Shown: one piece after another, positions 24,061 to 35,349 of the stretch | How positions within the stretch are numbered: position 1 is the stretch's first letter | How the letters are laid out: each line of letters begins with the position of its first letter | Source: Pseudisothecium myosuroides | Lineage: Eukaryota; Streptophyta; Bryopsida; Hypnales; Lembophyllaceae | NCBI GenBank assembly: GCA_951799445.1 | Contig: OX637291.1 | Location: forward strand, 7,814,501-7,878,500 | Direction of reading: 5' to 3' | DNA: 64,000 bases | The notes under the pieces: generated by a model | Seen by the model: only the letters and a program-made list of their open reading frames with translations | Told to the model about the DNA's origin: nothing | The model's database searches: none | Made by a program: the position numbers and the translations under genes

Positions 24061-24456
24061 ATGAAGCGTCGACACTAAATCAAAGTTTAGCCAAAGATTT
24101 GGAGTTGGAGTTGGAATTGTAGAAGACTTTCAAGACTTGAAGAGAAAAAGATTGAAGAGAAGAAAGTTGAAGATTTGTGTATTGTGGCTTGTAACTTGTT
24201 ATTCCTAGCCGATTTTGGAGGCTTGTTGTTTTTCATTTCTACATTGTAAACTTTGTTGCGAATTATGTGGTGATTCAGTATTAGTCCCATTTTATGTTTG
24301 TGGCGACGAAGTGGGCTTGATCACTTACATGGTCAATCTTTTATGTCGTTCCCATTAGTGAGACTCGCTTTCTGGTCGTCGTGGGTTTGAAGTTTAGGAG
24401 CCAATTCTACGGATGGTCAGTTCGTGGTTTGGCCGTCCCGTTTTACCCGTCCGAGG

Positions 24457-25846
24457 TCATGGGTTCTTATCACCTACCTTTATCTTGACCCTTATAGAGC
24501 CACTACAGGATAGGCCAACAGGGAGGAGTTTGAAGAGTGAAGAGTGAAGACTAGAAGATTTGACAAAATTCCATAGCAAACTATTTCCAGTCGCAGTCAG
24601 AATCCTCGCGATTTTCCAAAGCAAACTCTCTCTACACGACAGCGGTAGGTCCAAGTCTTCAGCATCATTGTCATTGGTTAATCCATCAATCTGCAATTGT
24701 TCTATGAATAGCTCTACCTCGTGAGAATCTTGACCAATGAGCATGTTGTAAAGGTAGCAGCACGCCATAACAACATCTAGCAGAAATCTTACATGAAGCT
24801 CAGATTTCTTCATCAACTCCCAAAAACTTTGTTTAAGTATACTAAAGGAATTTTCAACAACACTCGTCCCTTGCTTGTGCTTTTTGTTGTATACTTCCTC
24901 TAACATGGTCAACCTTCTTTTTTGTGCAGTATCATAAGCCAGGGAAGAAGCGAGTATTCTTTATCTCCTTGGAGATAAGGGGGGATCCTTCATGACAAAG
25001 AGACAGTGAACTGTCAATGAGATTTCCATCTTTGGCTTTCCTGTAAAGGCCAGACCTCCTCAAAACTCTGACATTGTTCATGCTTCCCGGTATTCCCACA
25101 TAGACATTGAGAAATTTCTTTTGTCTGTTCACAACTGCTTGGCAAACTATGCTATATCCATTTGTCTTGCAATAAAACTAATCTTTAGAAAAATGGCTTG
25201 GCTTTGAGATACTAAAATGAGTTCTATTAATAACACCCATGATTCTCAGCAACCCACATCATTCCTGAAATTCTCCCACATTGATTTATGCTTGAGCATG
25301 GTCTGGCCATTTGATTTCATTTTTGAAGCACTCATTGATAGCAAACACAACTTCTCGCAAAATTTTTAACACGGTGGATAATTATATAGCGAAATTCTCT
25401 GACACTATCAATAGTAGAGATCCTTGAACAAACTTATAGATTGCAACTGCTACTCAAAAGTAGGCAAGAATTGCTTGGCAAAATTTAGTAGCTTGTTTTT
25501 CAATATAGGGTTGCAAAATGCATGCCAAATTGAAGACTGTTTGCTTTGTCATCCTAAAATTGTCTATCCATCGCTTGTCATTATATACGGTGAGCAAAAA
25601 AATTGAGAAATAGACCTTTGAACATGATTTTATCCACCAACCTAAGTCCTTGTCTAACAAAATCTTGGCAATACTAATACAAAAATTATGTAGCACAAAC
25701 AAGATGATATGGTCCATTTCATTCAAGGTATTATGCACATAATGGAAAGGATGAATTACTGCTGTAGCTTCGTTTCTTTCTATCTTTTTAGATGTAGCCA
25801 TGTCGCTATGAATGTTTAAATTGAAGTAGCAAAAATAGGGTTGCAA
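24457..25846 (-). pseudogene. PIF/Harbinger DDE transposase, decayed
   Basis: Minus-strand pieces in protein order. Near 25600-25454: RWIDNFRMTKQTVFNLACIL then KQATKFCQAIL, the usual N-terminal region of plant Harbinger transposases. At 25132-24990: RQKKFLNVYVGIPGSMNNVR then VLRRSGLYRKA, the block around the second catalytic Asp. At 24912-24700: YNKKHKQGTSVVENSFSILK then CCYLYNML, the block with the catalytic Glu. The second Asp is Asn here (NNVRVL where family members read ND.RVL), the GAIDGTH block with the first Asp is not found, and frames are broken. The protein cannot be active. Confidence 0.82.
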
Positions 25847-26606
25847 AGAATCCTACAACCTCCGCAGGTTCAGAAAACATCATTATGAAAGACATTAATT
25901 AAACTATTGTACTAGAATCTCTAGAATCTAATCTCCATCAAAACACTCAACAATCAAATCTTATGGAATACCATAGAAGTCTCCCAATTCATGTATTGAA
26001 GAGCACCCGTCTCCTTCAAACGCACCTCTCAAAAGCACATGTTTCTAAACTCAAGAGCACATCTTTAAATTCCTTCAAACCAGTTGACACAGAAATCTTC
26101 CAAATTAGTTGATACTCAAATCCTCCAAATTCATTATAGGCATCTGAATTAATGCATTGAAGAACAAAACATTCTCAAAAACATCGAACAAACTCAAATC
26201 CTTGCAACTCGCAATACGATTTTCAAAATAAATCACAAAAAATTTGGGTGCCCAAATTGAGCAAGATTTTGAAATTCAAAATCAAATTTGGGTTGTATTT
26301 TAGAAATTTTAGAATATGGGCTCAGTTGTAAGCTTAGAAGAAAAGAGAAGTTGCGTGAAGTCGACACTCTGATTTGAACGCGTAGATAAGTACATGGTGA
26401 TAGGTAATTAAAAAAAGCATTACACCATGCTCTAATGTGAAGCGTGGAAAATGTAAGCCTACCTTGGCAAAACCCACGAACCTTTGTGAATTTGAAAAAA
26501 CCAGTTTCAATACGTACCATGTGAATAGAACAAGATATTTCACGAACTTGCAATGTTAAAGTATATCACTAATGTGATAAATTATCCTAGTGTGCAGTGA
26601 CCCTTA

Positions 26607-29600
26607 TTTTTTTAATTTAATGGACATCATATGTTACTTCTAAAATAATAGTTCAGTTTCACATTCTATATTTGTTACAATTCCAATATAAGAACCCTAT
26701 ATTGAAAGGAAAAAAATTTAAATTTTTTGCTTAAGTTTAAAAAAAATATCTTAATGCCTAGTGCCCCCTTTTAGAAGCAATCAATGAAAGTTGAGACATT
26801 TTGTGCTTCAAAAGTATCCTTTCAAAGTGAGTCTAGTGTTATGTCTAGACTATTCTATTTTTACAACTTTCAAAATTTGTAAAATATTATTAAAGTGTTG
26901 GAAAATTACGAAACCACTTAGATGATTGCATTTCTTTTGGGGTCACTAATAATCTCATGGTATTTGTTTTGTCATTTGTCTTTTTAGTGGGACTAGAAAA
27001 AATGTCACTTTTAGTTGTTACTGTCCATCCATCTAATACTTTAAGCTAGGCTGTTTCTTTGTTTCTTTACTTTGTTAATTTATTTGTTACGGTGAGATTT
27101 TCTGGACCGTGCATTCCCTGGTTGCGTTCTTGGTATCATCGGAAAGGTCTTGGTGAGGAGGGGTGCACGGGCTTTGTTTTGTGGTCTCGAGGGATGCACT
27201 TCCCTTTTTTTTATATTAGCATGCGAACAAATCAAGGATCATTTTAATTGCCTTGGACCTAAATTTTAGATAATTATTCAAAGTAAATTAGCATCCATAT
27301 AATGGGCTATTAGACGTTATAAATAATGAAGGATATAAAATAATACTGAATTTTATTCAAATTTTTATTCTAAAGTAGCTCCGCCAAAAATCCCCTCCAA
27401 AAACTTGAATTTTTCATTAGTATACTTAGTATAGTATAAATGTAGTAGAGGTACCCAAAGGTGGAATCCCATGTGCTGTACAAACTGACAGCGGATGAGA
27501 TTGTGGATGAACAATGTTCGATGGATGTTATGTTCGATCCTGCTCACTTTAGTAAGTGGGTGTTCCCCAAACGTTAGGGTTGCAAGTTGCTTTTGGCGGA
27601 TGTTTTCGGCTTCGTTTTGCAAAATCTTGAATTTGGATGAGAGAATGGTGATAGAACGCAAGGTCGTATGGTTTAGGGTGCTTTCAGATGCTTCAGGTTT
27701 AGGAATGTAACGAAAATTTTGGCTGTAAATTGAATAGAGTGTTTGTGCACTAGATTGTATTGTCAAGCCTTAGGGTTTGCGGTTTGGATGAACCAAAAGA
27801 ACAAAGGAGACAAAACCGTCAATTTCTTTTGGAATATTCTTGTAAGTCCTTTTGCGGTTGGTTTCGTTTTGAGAGGCATTATTGAACAGGAGAGCATTGT
27901 TGCGAGGGCTGGCTATTGTTGCATGTACATTGAAGATGAGCGTTGTGAATGCAGGTTTTGCATTACAGTTTGCAGCTGCACTTGACATCTTATGTTGTGG
28001 TTGCACTGGACGTTACACCTGCGATGAAGGCGAAGTTGGTGCTGAAGGCTTTCGACACCAACGTGGCTGTTTTCACCAAGTCGTGGAGATTGGAGTTTCA
28101 TGTCCCTCAAAAACTGCGGATGGTCCCACTTGGCGAGCTCAGTGCTGCAGAGCTACACCAACTTAGAGCTACTCTTCTTAGCGGGTGGCAAGTGAAAATT
28201 TAAGTGCGCAAGGGAAATGGGTAGGGCGACTTGCCCAACGTTTGGGTAACCCCTACATGTTGATGAGGTAAGGTCTTCAAGCGTTTGTAATTAGCATGCA
28301 TCTTTGTTTTCTCATTTCATGTGCGCTTCTCTCATACAGATTCATTGATGTTGTACTGTGCAAATATGCAGGTCACAAGCATCACATTTTTCGTACACCA
28401 AGATGTTGCAGGCCTTAGTTTGGAGTTGTTGAGTGTTCAAGATCCATGTATCTCATTGGAAATTCGCTTTGCCATTGTATTTGAAAATTGAACCTTCGAC
28501 ACGGCATAGTGCAACCTTCATTTTTGGAAACTTGTTTTTAATAGTGTATGTTATGTGTTTGTTAACACGTACACCACAGTTTTGTACATTGCCTTGAGCC
28601 CTCAAGACCTGAACTTGTATAGTAATGTGTGCATTGTTTTGTTCATGGTTCTAGTTTTTGCTTCAAAGTTGTGATTGTTTCATTGCAATTGGTGTGATTT
28701 TGTGTTGTTACCGCAAATATAGTTTGCAAATATACCATTCAAGGTTATCTACAGAATATATTGTAACGACTATGCAAACATTCCAGCAAAAAAATCCCTC
28801 CTAATCCTTTCAGCTGTTTGTATGACATATTCCATTATGCTGTATTTATAATGAACATAGGGTATAAAAAATTGACACCCAAAAAAAATTTGACTAAAAG
28901 ATAGGGTACATGAAATAAGTGAACTTTAGAAATTTAGATAAAAAAAGTCCCCAATAAATTCAAAAAAATCACCTACATAACCCCCAAATAATAGGGGCTT
29001 GTTTGCAAAGAGGGGTGCACGGGCTTTGTTTCATGGCGTTTAGACCTATGAAAGAAAAGATACTAAATTTCAAAGTTATTTTTGAATTAAAATTTTTAAA
29101 AATTACTTTTACTCTTATTTTGACTGTGGGAGATAGTGAACTCTAGAGTTAGTTGTTGGAATTTAGTGCAATATGCTACCTTCAAAGTAGACAAGCATCA
29201 GCTTTGGCTACCTTGAGAGTGAGTAGTATTAAAAAAAATAGAAGAGAAAGGATTTTGCAAGTTGTAAACGATTGTTGGGAATACTATAACAAAAAACAGA
29301 CTAAATAGATGCTAATTCCAATGTGGAGGAAGTTGCAAATTGGCTACTGAATTCTATTGCTTGTTGCAGTTTTGGCTAAAATGTCCATAAAAGGCCCTTT
29401 TTTACAATGTACTAGTAGCACAAGAATTTTTTTTTTTTTAAGAAACTCAGCTAATTTTAGCCAGTTTATTGATCGAGGAACCCAATGAAGCACACACCTC
29501 CATAAGAATTCCAACGCATGATCGCTGAAGCAAGCTCCACCTAAAACTGCGCATCACAAGAGGGTTTAGGGTTTATACCATCCACGGGAACCGGAGCCCG

Positions 29601-30059
29601 CGTGGTTGTGCGCTGAACCGTCCATGGCCGTGGATATGGTCGTCATCCCGAGCCATAGCGTGACCCAAGCTTGGAAAACCAATCCGCAGATTCTTGCCAC
29701 CCAAAGTGAGAATCCATGCGAAGAATCCGAGGTCACTCGTCGTCTTGTCCTCTCCGAATTCGCCGCTCAACGGGAACTTTTCAGAAGAATATAAGTTATG
29801 GAGGAGAGCTTGCAAATCGTGATTGAGTGCAAGTTCCCCGCAAACCTTGGCAGAGAATCTGCAACAGGGGATACATTACACTCCAGCCTATGCCTAATAT
29901 GAACCGACTGAGAGGCTTCAATGGCGATATAAGAGTATTATTATATCGAATCGAAGTTTATTGCAAGACGATTGCAGGCTTGCAGCGAATTTAGAAGTAT
30001 CTAGTGGCTGATTCCTGCGTCACGTGCCGGCCACTCACATTCTCCTTGTTGTTCCAGAT
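26607..30059. other. Interval without an assigned gene
   Basis: Copies 2 and 3 of the 12120-12365 repeat lie at about 27040-27190 and 29003-29130. Between 27480 and 28210, and again at 29530-29830, base composition rises to genic levels and open frames lengthen: 27365-27766 minus (133 codons), 27949-28203 plus (84 codons, ending FHVPQKLRMVPLGELSAAEL then HQLRATLLSGWQ), 29573-29815 minus (80 codons). None matches a family I recognise. They may be gene remnants, UTRs or lineage-specific exons. The frames at 29573-29815 lie about 600 bp upstream of the ACC synthase-like gene and could belong to a divergent neighbour. Confidence 0.35.
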
Positions 30060-30448
30060 TCCTCGTTACTCACTTCTTCTTCTTCTCCTTCGTAAAGCTC
30101 TAATCGAGTCTTCTTCGGAGGTTGTGCGTTCAGATTGTGCGTTCAGATTGTGCTGACGATTCCTTTACGAGAACGCATTTGAGTTGGGCCTTTGGCACTG
30201 TACTGGCAGTGTTGGGTATTGCTTGTGTTCGAAAGATTCGTTTCGAGAGGGTTGTAGGAATCTTTCGCCAAGGAATTTGAGAGGTCGTTTGCGTGATCAA
30301 GGAATTGAGATTGTCATTCTACTTTTCTTGTGGGTTCTTGTGAGTTTCCCAGTTAGGGTGCCTCTATGCGCGTGGGAATTGCAAGGGTTCGAGTTTGGTC
30401 TGTGAAGAAGGCTTTGGAGGAGAGAGATGTGAGCTGGGAGGCGCCACT
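30060..30448 (+). promoter_or_regulatory. Leader of the ACC synthase-like gene with upstream ORFs
   Basis: A pyrimidine-rich tract at 30068-30092 suggests the start of the leader. TGTGCGTTCAGAT is duplicated in tandem at about 30123-30149. The first ATG, at 30366, opens a 30-codon frame whose stop (30456-30458) lies past the main ATG at 30449, so it overlaps the main frame out of phase. A second upstream ATG (30427) is followed at once by TGA, a start-stop element. No TATA box was fixed. Confidence 0.5.
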
Positions 30449-33400
30449 ATGCCAATGAATGGGGAATCCAAGGACGGCGACTCGAAGAACAAGAACAACA
30501 ATTACAAGCAATCCGGGGGTTGGTCGAATCTCTCCACTCGAGGCCAACGAGCTCTCGATCCTTTCTCGCCTTACATCAGAGCTGTCAACGATGCGAAGAA
30601 GAATCCGTGGTCTCTTGATAATCCCGACGGCTACTTTGTGGTAATTCATACCTTCTGAGCTTGCCCTTGTTTAGACACTAGCGTCCTTCACGAGGTGGCT
30701 TTGAAATGGAAATTCTGTTGACTATCCACAATCTAAAAGGGGGTTGGAGCCTTCCGAGCTTCCCCTTGTTGAGATAGCGTCCTTCACGAGGTGACTTGAA
30801 ATCGAATTCTGATTATTATTTACAACCTAATGAGAGTGTTGTGTGATTGTATTTGCAGATGGCCACCGCCGAGAGTGTTTTGTCGTTTGATCTCGTCCAT
30901 GATAAGATACGGTAATAGTTTCAAGGCCCTTTGGTATTGTATCATACAATTATAGGAGTACACACTTTGGGTACATTCTCTCCGAAGAATGTACACGGAG
31001 TGTCTCCTGCGCAGCACTCTAGCTGATTTTAAGAGCCTTGGTTTTGAGGCAGTTTGTGTGATTGACTTAATAGAATCGATCAATTGATTTTATTTGAGTT
31101 GCCGATTGCAGGGGCTGTAGGGAAATACCAGCTACTGTTGGTCTGTATGGAAACTTTCGAGGAAGTGAGCGACTGCGAAATGCCATTTCTCGAATGATGG
31201 AGAGGACGTTCATGGGCGTTGAGGTATTGCTATGTCACGTTCTGATAGACCCAGCCTTTTTGGATATCATAAAATCTGTAATGTTCAGTTTCCTTGAAAA
31301 TCTTTAGGAGAACATTTGTGAATTTGAGGAGCATGGGTACACATTACAAAAGACTTCCCCACTAAATTCTCGAAGTTATTGATGTTAAATATATTAATTG
31401 TCATTGGACTCGTATTGTCCTCGTGTTAAGTTAATGTTATTGTAATGCAAATGGTGACAAATTAATGTTAGTTTGACTTTAGTGTTATTGGCATGAATTT
31501 GATATTACATTACTAATTATTAAGTTCACCTTAGTAAACATAAATCTGAATTACTATATCATCGTTCATCTAATTTGCTATTAATCACATTTATATTCCA
31601 TAAATAAGAATTTGAATCTAGCGAGGGGAATCTTGTGAGATGCAAGATGGTCGGACAGTCTGGGCAAAGGGAATCCTCGATTTGTAGCCTAGGCAGGAAC
31701 GGGCTTAGTTACTGAGGATATTTGAGTTTCTGCTGCTAACATGTGGTGGTACGTTGTTTGTAGGTTGATCCGAGCCATATATGCATCTCTAGTGGTGTTA
31801 CAGCGTAAGTACATACTTCATGATTGTATCTTGTGAAGTTTTGATACCATTCTTGTAGCATGTTTTCTGATGTTTCAATATCTGTCTCTGCTACGAAGGA
31901 GGTTTAGTGTATTGTTAAATAGATGGTTGTTGGCACAGCTGTAAGATTTAAGCTTGCACCATTACTGTAGTTTGAGCAGTAGTCTACGAAGCGAATGATG
32001 GCTTATGCAAGATTTTGAGCTTCATTATTGGTCTTATGCAAGGGCAGCGTGCTGGACCTCTTTTTTTTCGCAACTTGTAATCCTGGCGATGGATGCTTGA
32101 TACCGGCACCATACTTCCCTGCCTTTGATAATGATATGTCTATACGGGTGAGTTTGTGCAACTGAGTCCTCAGTACACTTCTTGGTATTGCTGTTTTAAC
32201 AAAATTCATTCTTATCACTGTATCATTCTTATCACTGCCTCTCAACTCCTTAGTGCCCAGGCTAAAACAGAAATTCCACCTTGAAACAGTTGACTGTAGT
32301 AACTTTCAAATCATGTTTCTATCGTTGAATAGTACGGTGGATCTATCATGCAGGGTATGATTTCTTCTTTCTGTTGGTACATTTTGTTACCTTCCTGTTC
32401 ACGATGAGACCTGGCCTTCATTTCTCTGTTCTCGAACCTTGGGGTAAGGAGATTTTTTGCGTCGTTGTTGCAGAATGAGGTCATTCCCATCCCAGTCCAG
32501 CCAACTGATACGCGCACTTACATTCCAACTGCACAAGAGATGGAAGAGGCTGTGCTGGTTGCCGAATCGAAAGGCATACATGCTCGGATGCTGCTTGTGA
32601 CAAACCCTGGGAACCCGCTGGGTACTCTCTACCCGGAGGCAACCCTCAAGGTAATGGTTTATCCCCTAAATGATCAAGAATCCCAAATATTGGGCCTCAT
32701 TATTTTTTTCTCAGTAGCATTTTTGAGTCGGCCGCGTTGGGACTCTCATTTGTTGAGTTTAGTTCATTTTCTCACAAACACATGCAACAATCTTCACCTA
32801 GTGATATAAATCTTACGACATTTGAATGATCTATTTTCACACTGATCCATCGAAATGGTCATTTTGAAGGCATGAATCCTTGGTCATTAGGGAATTGAAT
32901 TGGTTTTCGTTCAGTTTCTCTTGATAAACGAGGCCACCATTCACTGAAAGGATGGATTAGTACAAACCCTATGCTCACTACAGGTGTCTTTGTGCGAGCA
33001 GGAGCTCTTGCTTTGGGCTGTCGAACGTGGTCTTCATGTGCTCTCAGACGAGATTTACGCAAATTCCAAGTTTGGGTTAGTACTTTTCTGTTAAACTATC
33101 ACGGTTTTTCTGGTACGTTGGCTTTGGTGATGTCGACCTCATATTATTCACACTGCATGGAAGGCCTTGAAAGTATATTTTTATCCGACAGACTAGGTTT
33201 TTCAGACTTCTCAATTCAAAAAACGTTGTTTGTCCAGGCCCTCGGTGGACGAGTTCGTGAGCTTGGAAAAGGTTGCCAAGAATGCTGTCGCGGAGGGTCT
33301 TCTATCTGCTGAAATTGCAGCTGAACTTGTCCACACTGCCTATGGTATGAGCAAAGACTTTGGAATGAATGGCTTTCGTGTTGGTTGCCTCCATACAAAG

Positions 33401-35248
33401 AACAAGGACCTACTTGAGGTGAGACGATTATCCTGGATCCTAGTGCTGACTTTTTTTCTTAATAAGACATGTAATTTATGATAGGATATCATGGGTTGGA
33501 CGGAGTCATGAAGCGTTTACAATTTGCTGGAATTGATACATTTGTGCCTGTTGACTTGTACTAATTGGAAAATCCTGGTTGGTTTGTTGTGTGTTGGAAT
33601 ACAGTTTTGGCAAAACATGGGCATGTTTGCTGCAGTTTCAAACGACACTCAGCATGCCCTAGCTATTATGCTGGAAGATGAAAATTTTGTCGATACATAC
33701 GTGGAGGAGAACAACAGGTTGGTGTAATCCTTTGTGAAAAGCCTTTTTATTGCTATTTCTTTTTACTTGGGCAAGTGTGGAATTATAATGTTGCGTGTTT
33801 GAGTTTAAGTGAAAAGTTATAGAACCACCTGCGTACTGCTTTAAGACTTGGCAGACTTATCTTTACCTTTGATGCCTACCCTCCAAGCAATTGCTAACGG
33901 ATTGTGAATGCAATGACAGGCGATTGAAGAAGTCATATGAGCTTTTGACGAAGTCTTTTGAGTCAGCAGGTCTGCGGTACATGCCTGCATGTGCAGCCAT
34001 GTTTTGCTGGCTTGACTTGAGAAATCTTCTGACCGAGGTATTTGAACTTCTTCACAGCAGGAACTCTACCAGGTTTTGATTAAGGACAAGAATATTGCAA
34101 TAAGATGCAAGAGGAAATGTACAATTTTATAAGGTTCCCGTGTGACCTGTTTGCAGCCCACCTTTGCGGCAGAAGACTGTCTCTGGAAGGAGATTCTCGA
34201 TGAATCTCGCATAGTCCTTACACCAGGTTCGTACGGCTAGTTGCTCATTTATTATGTCACTTGGTTGTTTATACGCCATTGAACTGAAACCTACTAAGAA
34301 AACCACACCTAGTTGCAACACTTTTAAGCGCTGAGCATATTTCCTATCAATTTAATTGGTCAGAGTTTTTGATATTCTTGTTAGCACATCAAAAAGAATT
34401 CAAACAAAGCAAAAAATTCATTTTTTGGATACTGTATACAGAAGAGTTCAATGTTTTATTGGTAGATGCTCTAAGGAATCGCATTGCACTGGGGGACTAA
34501 GCCAAGAAAAATTTAAAAATTCTGAGCATCGAGAATTGGCGTTGGCAAAGAGCTTAGAAACGGTTCAGCTTAAAAAATTAGAGTGTTCAGAATTTTTTTT
34601 CTTTCTTGGCTTAGTCCCCAGTATGAAGCAGCCATAAAACCAACACAAGCTCTGATGTTGAAGTGGTCTACATTCTCAAAATCAATATGTACTCATCATG
34701 CACGATTTTGGAGTGCAACCTGTATGTAGGTATTGCAATTAGGTCTGGTCACCTTAGCTCAAGTACTAGATGAATTTTTGGTCTCAGGCTTGCTGTCCAG
34801 TTTTTTGTCTCTACCATAAGGGAGAGCCTAAGGAATGGTTTGAAATTGTAGAAAAATCTGGTGCCCAATGGAAAATGGGACATGTGTTGTAAGCACGAGT
34901 AGCATGTTGGGGCTTATCACTCCAAATACTTAATTCCTTATGCGTTTCATGTTCCGGCAGGGATTCATGGTCTTGATTCCATGGTCCATAGATTCTCTAC
35001 ATTCTATAGGATGTTTCGTTGTTTTTCCCATGACGAAGCGAACTGAAGTTGATATTCGATGCTACTCAGGTCGAGCGTGCCATTATGCCGAACCGGGTTT
35101 TTTTCGAGTCTGCTACGCATCAATGGCACCATCAAGCCTCGAATTAGCATGTGGACGGCTGATTAGATTTGCAGAGAAGAAACGACGGAAAAGGAAATCC
35201 AGGGGTGGTGAAGTTGATGTGGATATCATAGCGCGCAAACAGCATTGA
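30449..35248 (+). CDS. ACC synthase-like, PLP-dependent class I aminotransferase
   Basis: ACC synthase turns S-adenosylmethionine into ACC, the ethylene precursor; some relatives are plain aminotransferases. Twelve exons: 30449-30640, 30859-30911, 31112-31223, 31764-31804, 32048-32147, 32474-32650, 32984-33075, 33238-33418, 33605-33717, 33920-34037, 34157-34226, 35070-35248. All are GT-AG and phases close to 475 codons, the usual length. Motifs in order: NPDGYFV-MATAES (E69), GLYGNFRG (Y94), SGVTAVLD, APYFPAFDND, TNPGNPLG (N210), SDEIY (D247, Y250), GMSKDFGMNGFRVG (PLP lysine K295, R303), QHALAIML, EPGFFRVCYA (R429). These match the PLP- and substrate-binding residues of ACC synthases. TAES in place of the usual LAEN and YGNFRG in place of YHG are departures, so true ACC synthase activity is not certain. 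The short basic C-terminal tail lacks a recognisable phosphorylated TOE-type motif. A codon-breaking alternative acceptor for the last exon at about 34962 gives a truncated end. Confidence 0.93.
32335..32397. repeat. Dispersed repeat in an ACC synthase-like intron
   Basis: Counterpart of 3329-3392 in the URI gene, same orientation in the window. It lies in the intron between exons 5 and 6, about 80 bases before the exon-6 acceptor. Confidence 0.6.
34488..34622. repeat. Intronic foldback hairpin
   Basis: In the last intron of the ACC synthase-like gene. Left arm 34488-34524 has ACTGGGGGACTAAGCCAAGA then AAAA..AAAATTCTGA. Right arm 34587-34622 is its reverse complement with a few changes (TTCAGAAT...TTGGCTTAGTCCCCAGT). 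Loop of about 62 bases. It could be a tiny MITE or a miRNA-like precursor; no target-site duplication is clear. Confidence 0.75.
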
Positions 35249-35340
35249 TTGAGAAAAATGGAGGTCGACTATGTTGTGGTACACTTCACAACTGAGCCCA
35301 CCAGAGTGTAGGTAACGTCAATTAGAACTAGCTGGACAAT

Positions 35341-35346
35341 AATAAA
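35341..35346 (+). other. Polyadenylation signal of the ACC synthase-like gene
   Basis: AATAAA 93 bases after the stop codon, in sequence whose composition still looks transcribed. Other near-matches lie downstream, so the exact cleavage site is unknown. Confidence 0.5.
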
Positions 35347-35349
35347 GAA

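Larger units (their letters stand above)
19921..26603. mobile_element. PIF/Harbinger transposon, complete but inactivated
   Basis: The left end reads TTA|GGGCCGTTGCACACC then TATGATA. The right end, reverse-complemented, reads GGGTCACTGCACAC then TAGGATA, and is followed by TTA (26604-26606). So a 3-bp TTA duplication (left copy 19918-19920) and GGG-starting terminal repeats, both standard for PIF/Harbinger, bracket 6683 bp. Inside are a broken Myb/SANT-like gene (plus strand, 20846-21890) and a broken DDE transposase (minus strand, 24457-25846), the two genes such elements normally carry, here convergent. Both have internal stops, so the copy is dead. The terminal repeats disagree at about five of 21 positions. 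Confidence 0.82.

Noticed and set aside
30380..30400. GGTTCGAGTTT as a tRNA T-loop
   Set aside because: No acceptor or anticodon stem pairs with it, and it lies in the leader of the ACC synthase-like gene.
34940..35069. In-frame continuation of ACC synthase-like exon 11 at about 34962
   Set aside because: It gives GIHGLDSMV.. and an early stop, whereas the acceptor at 35069/35070 restores CHYAEPGFFRVCYA, the required C-terminal motif.
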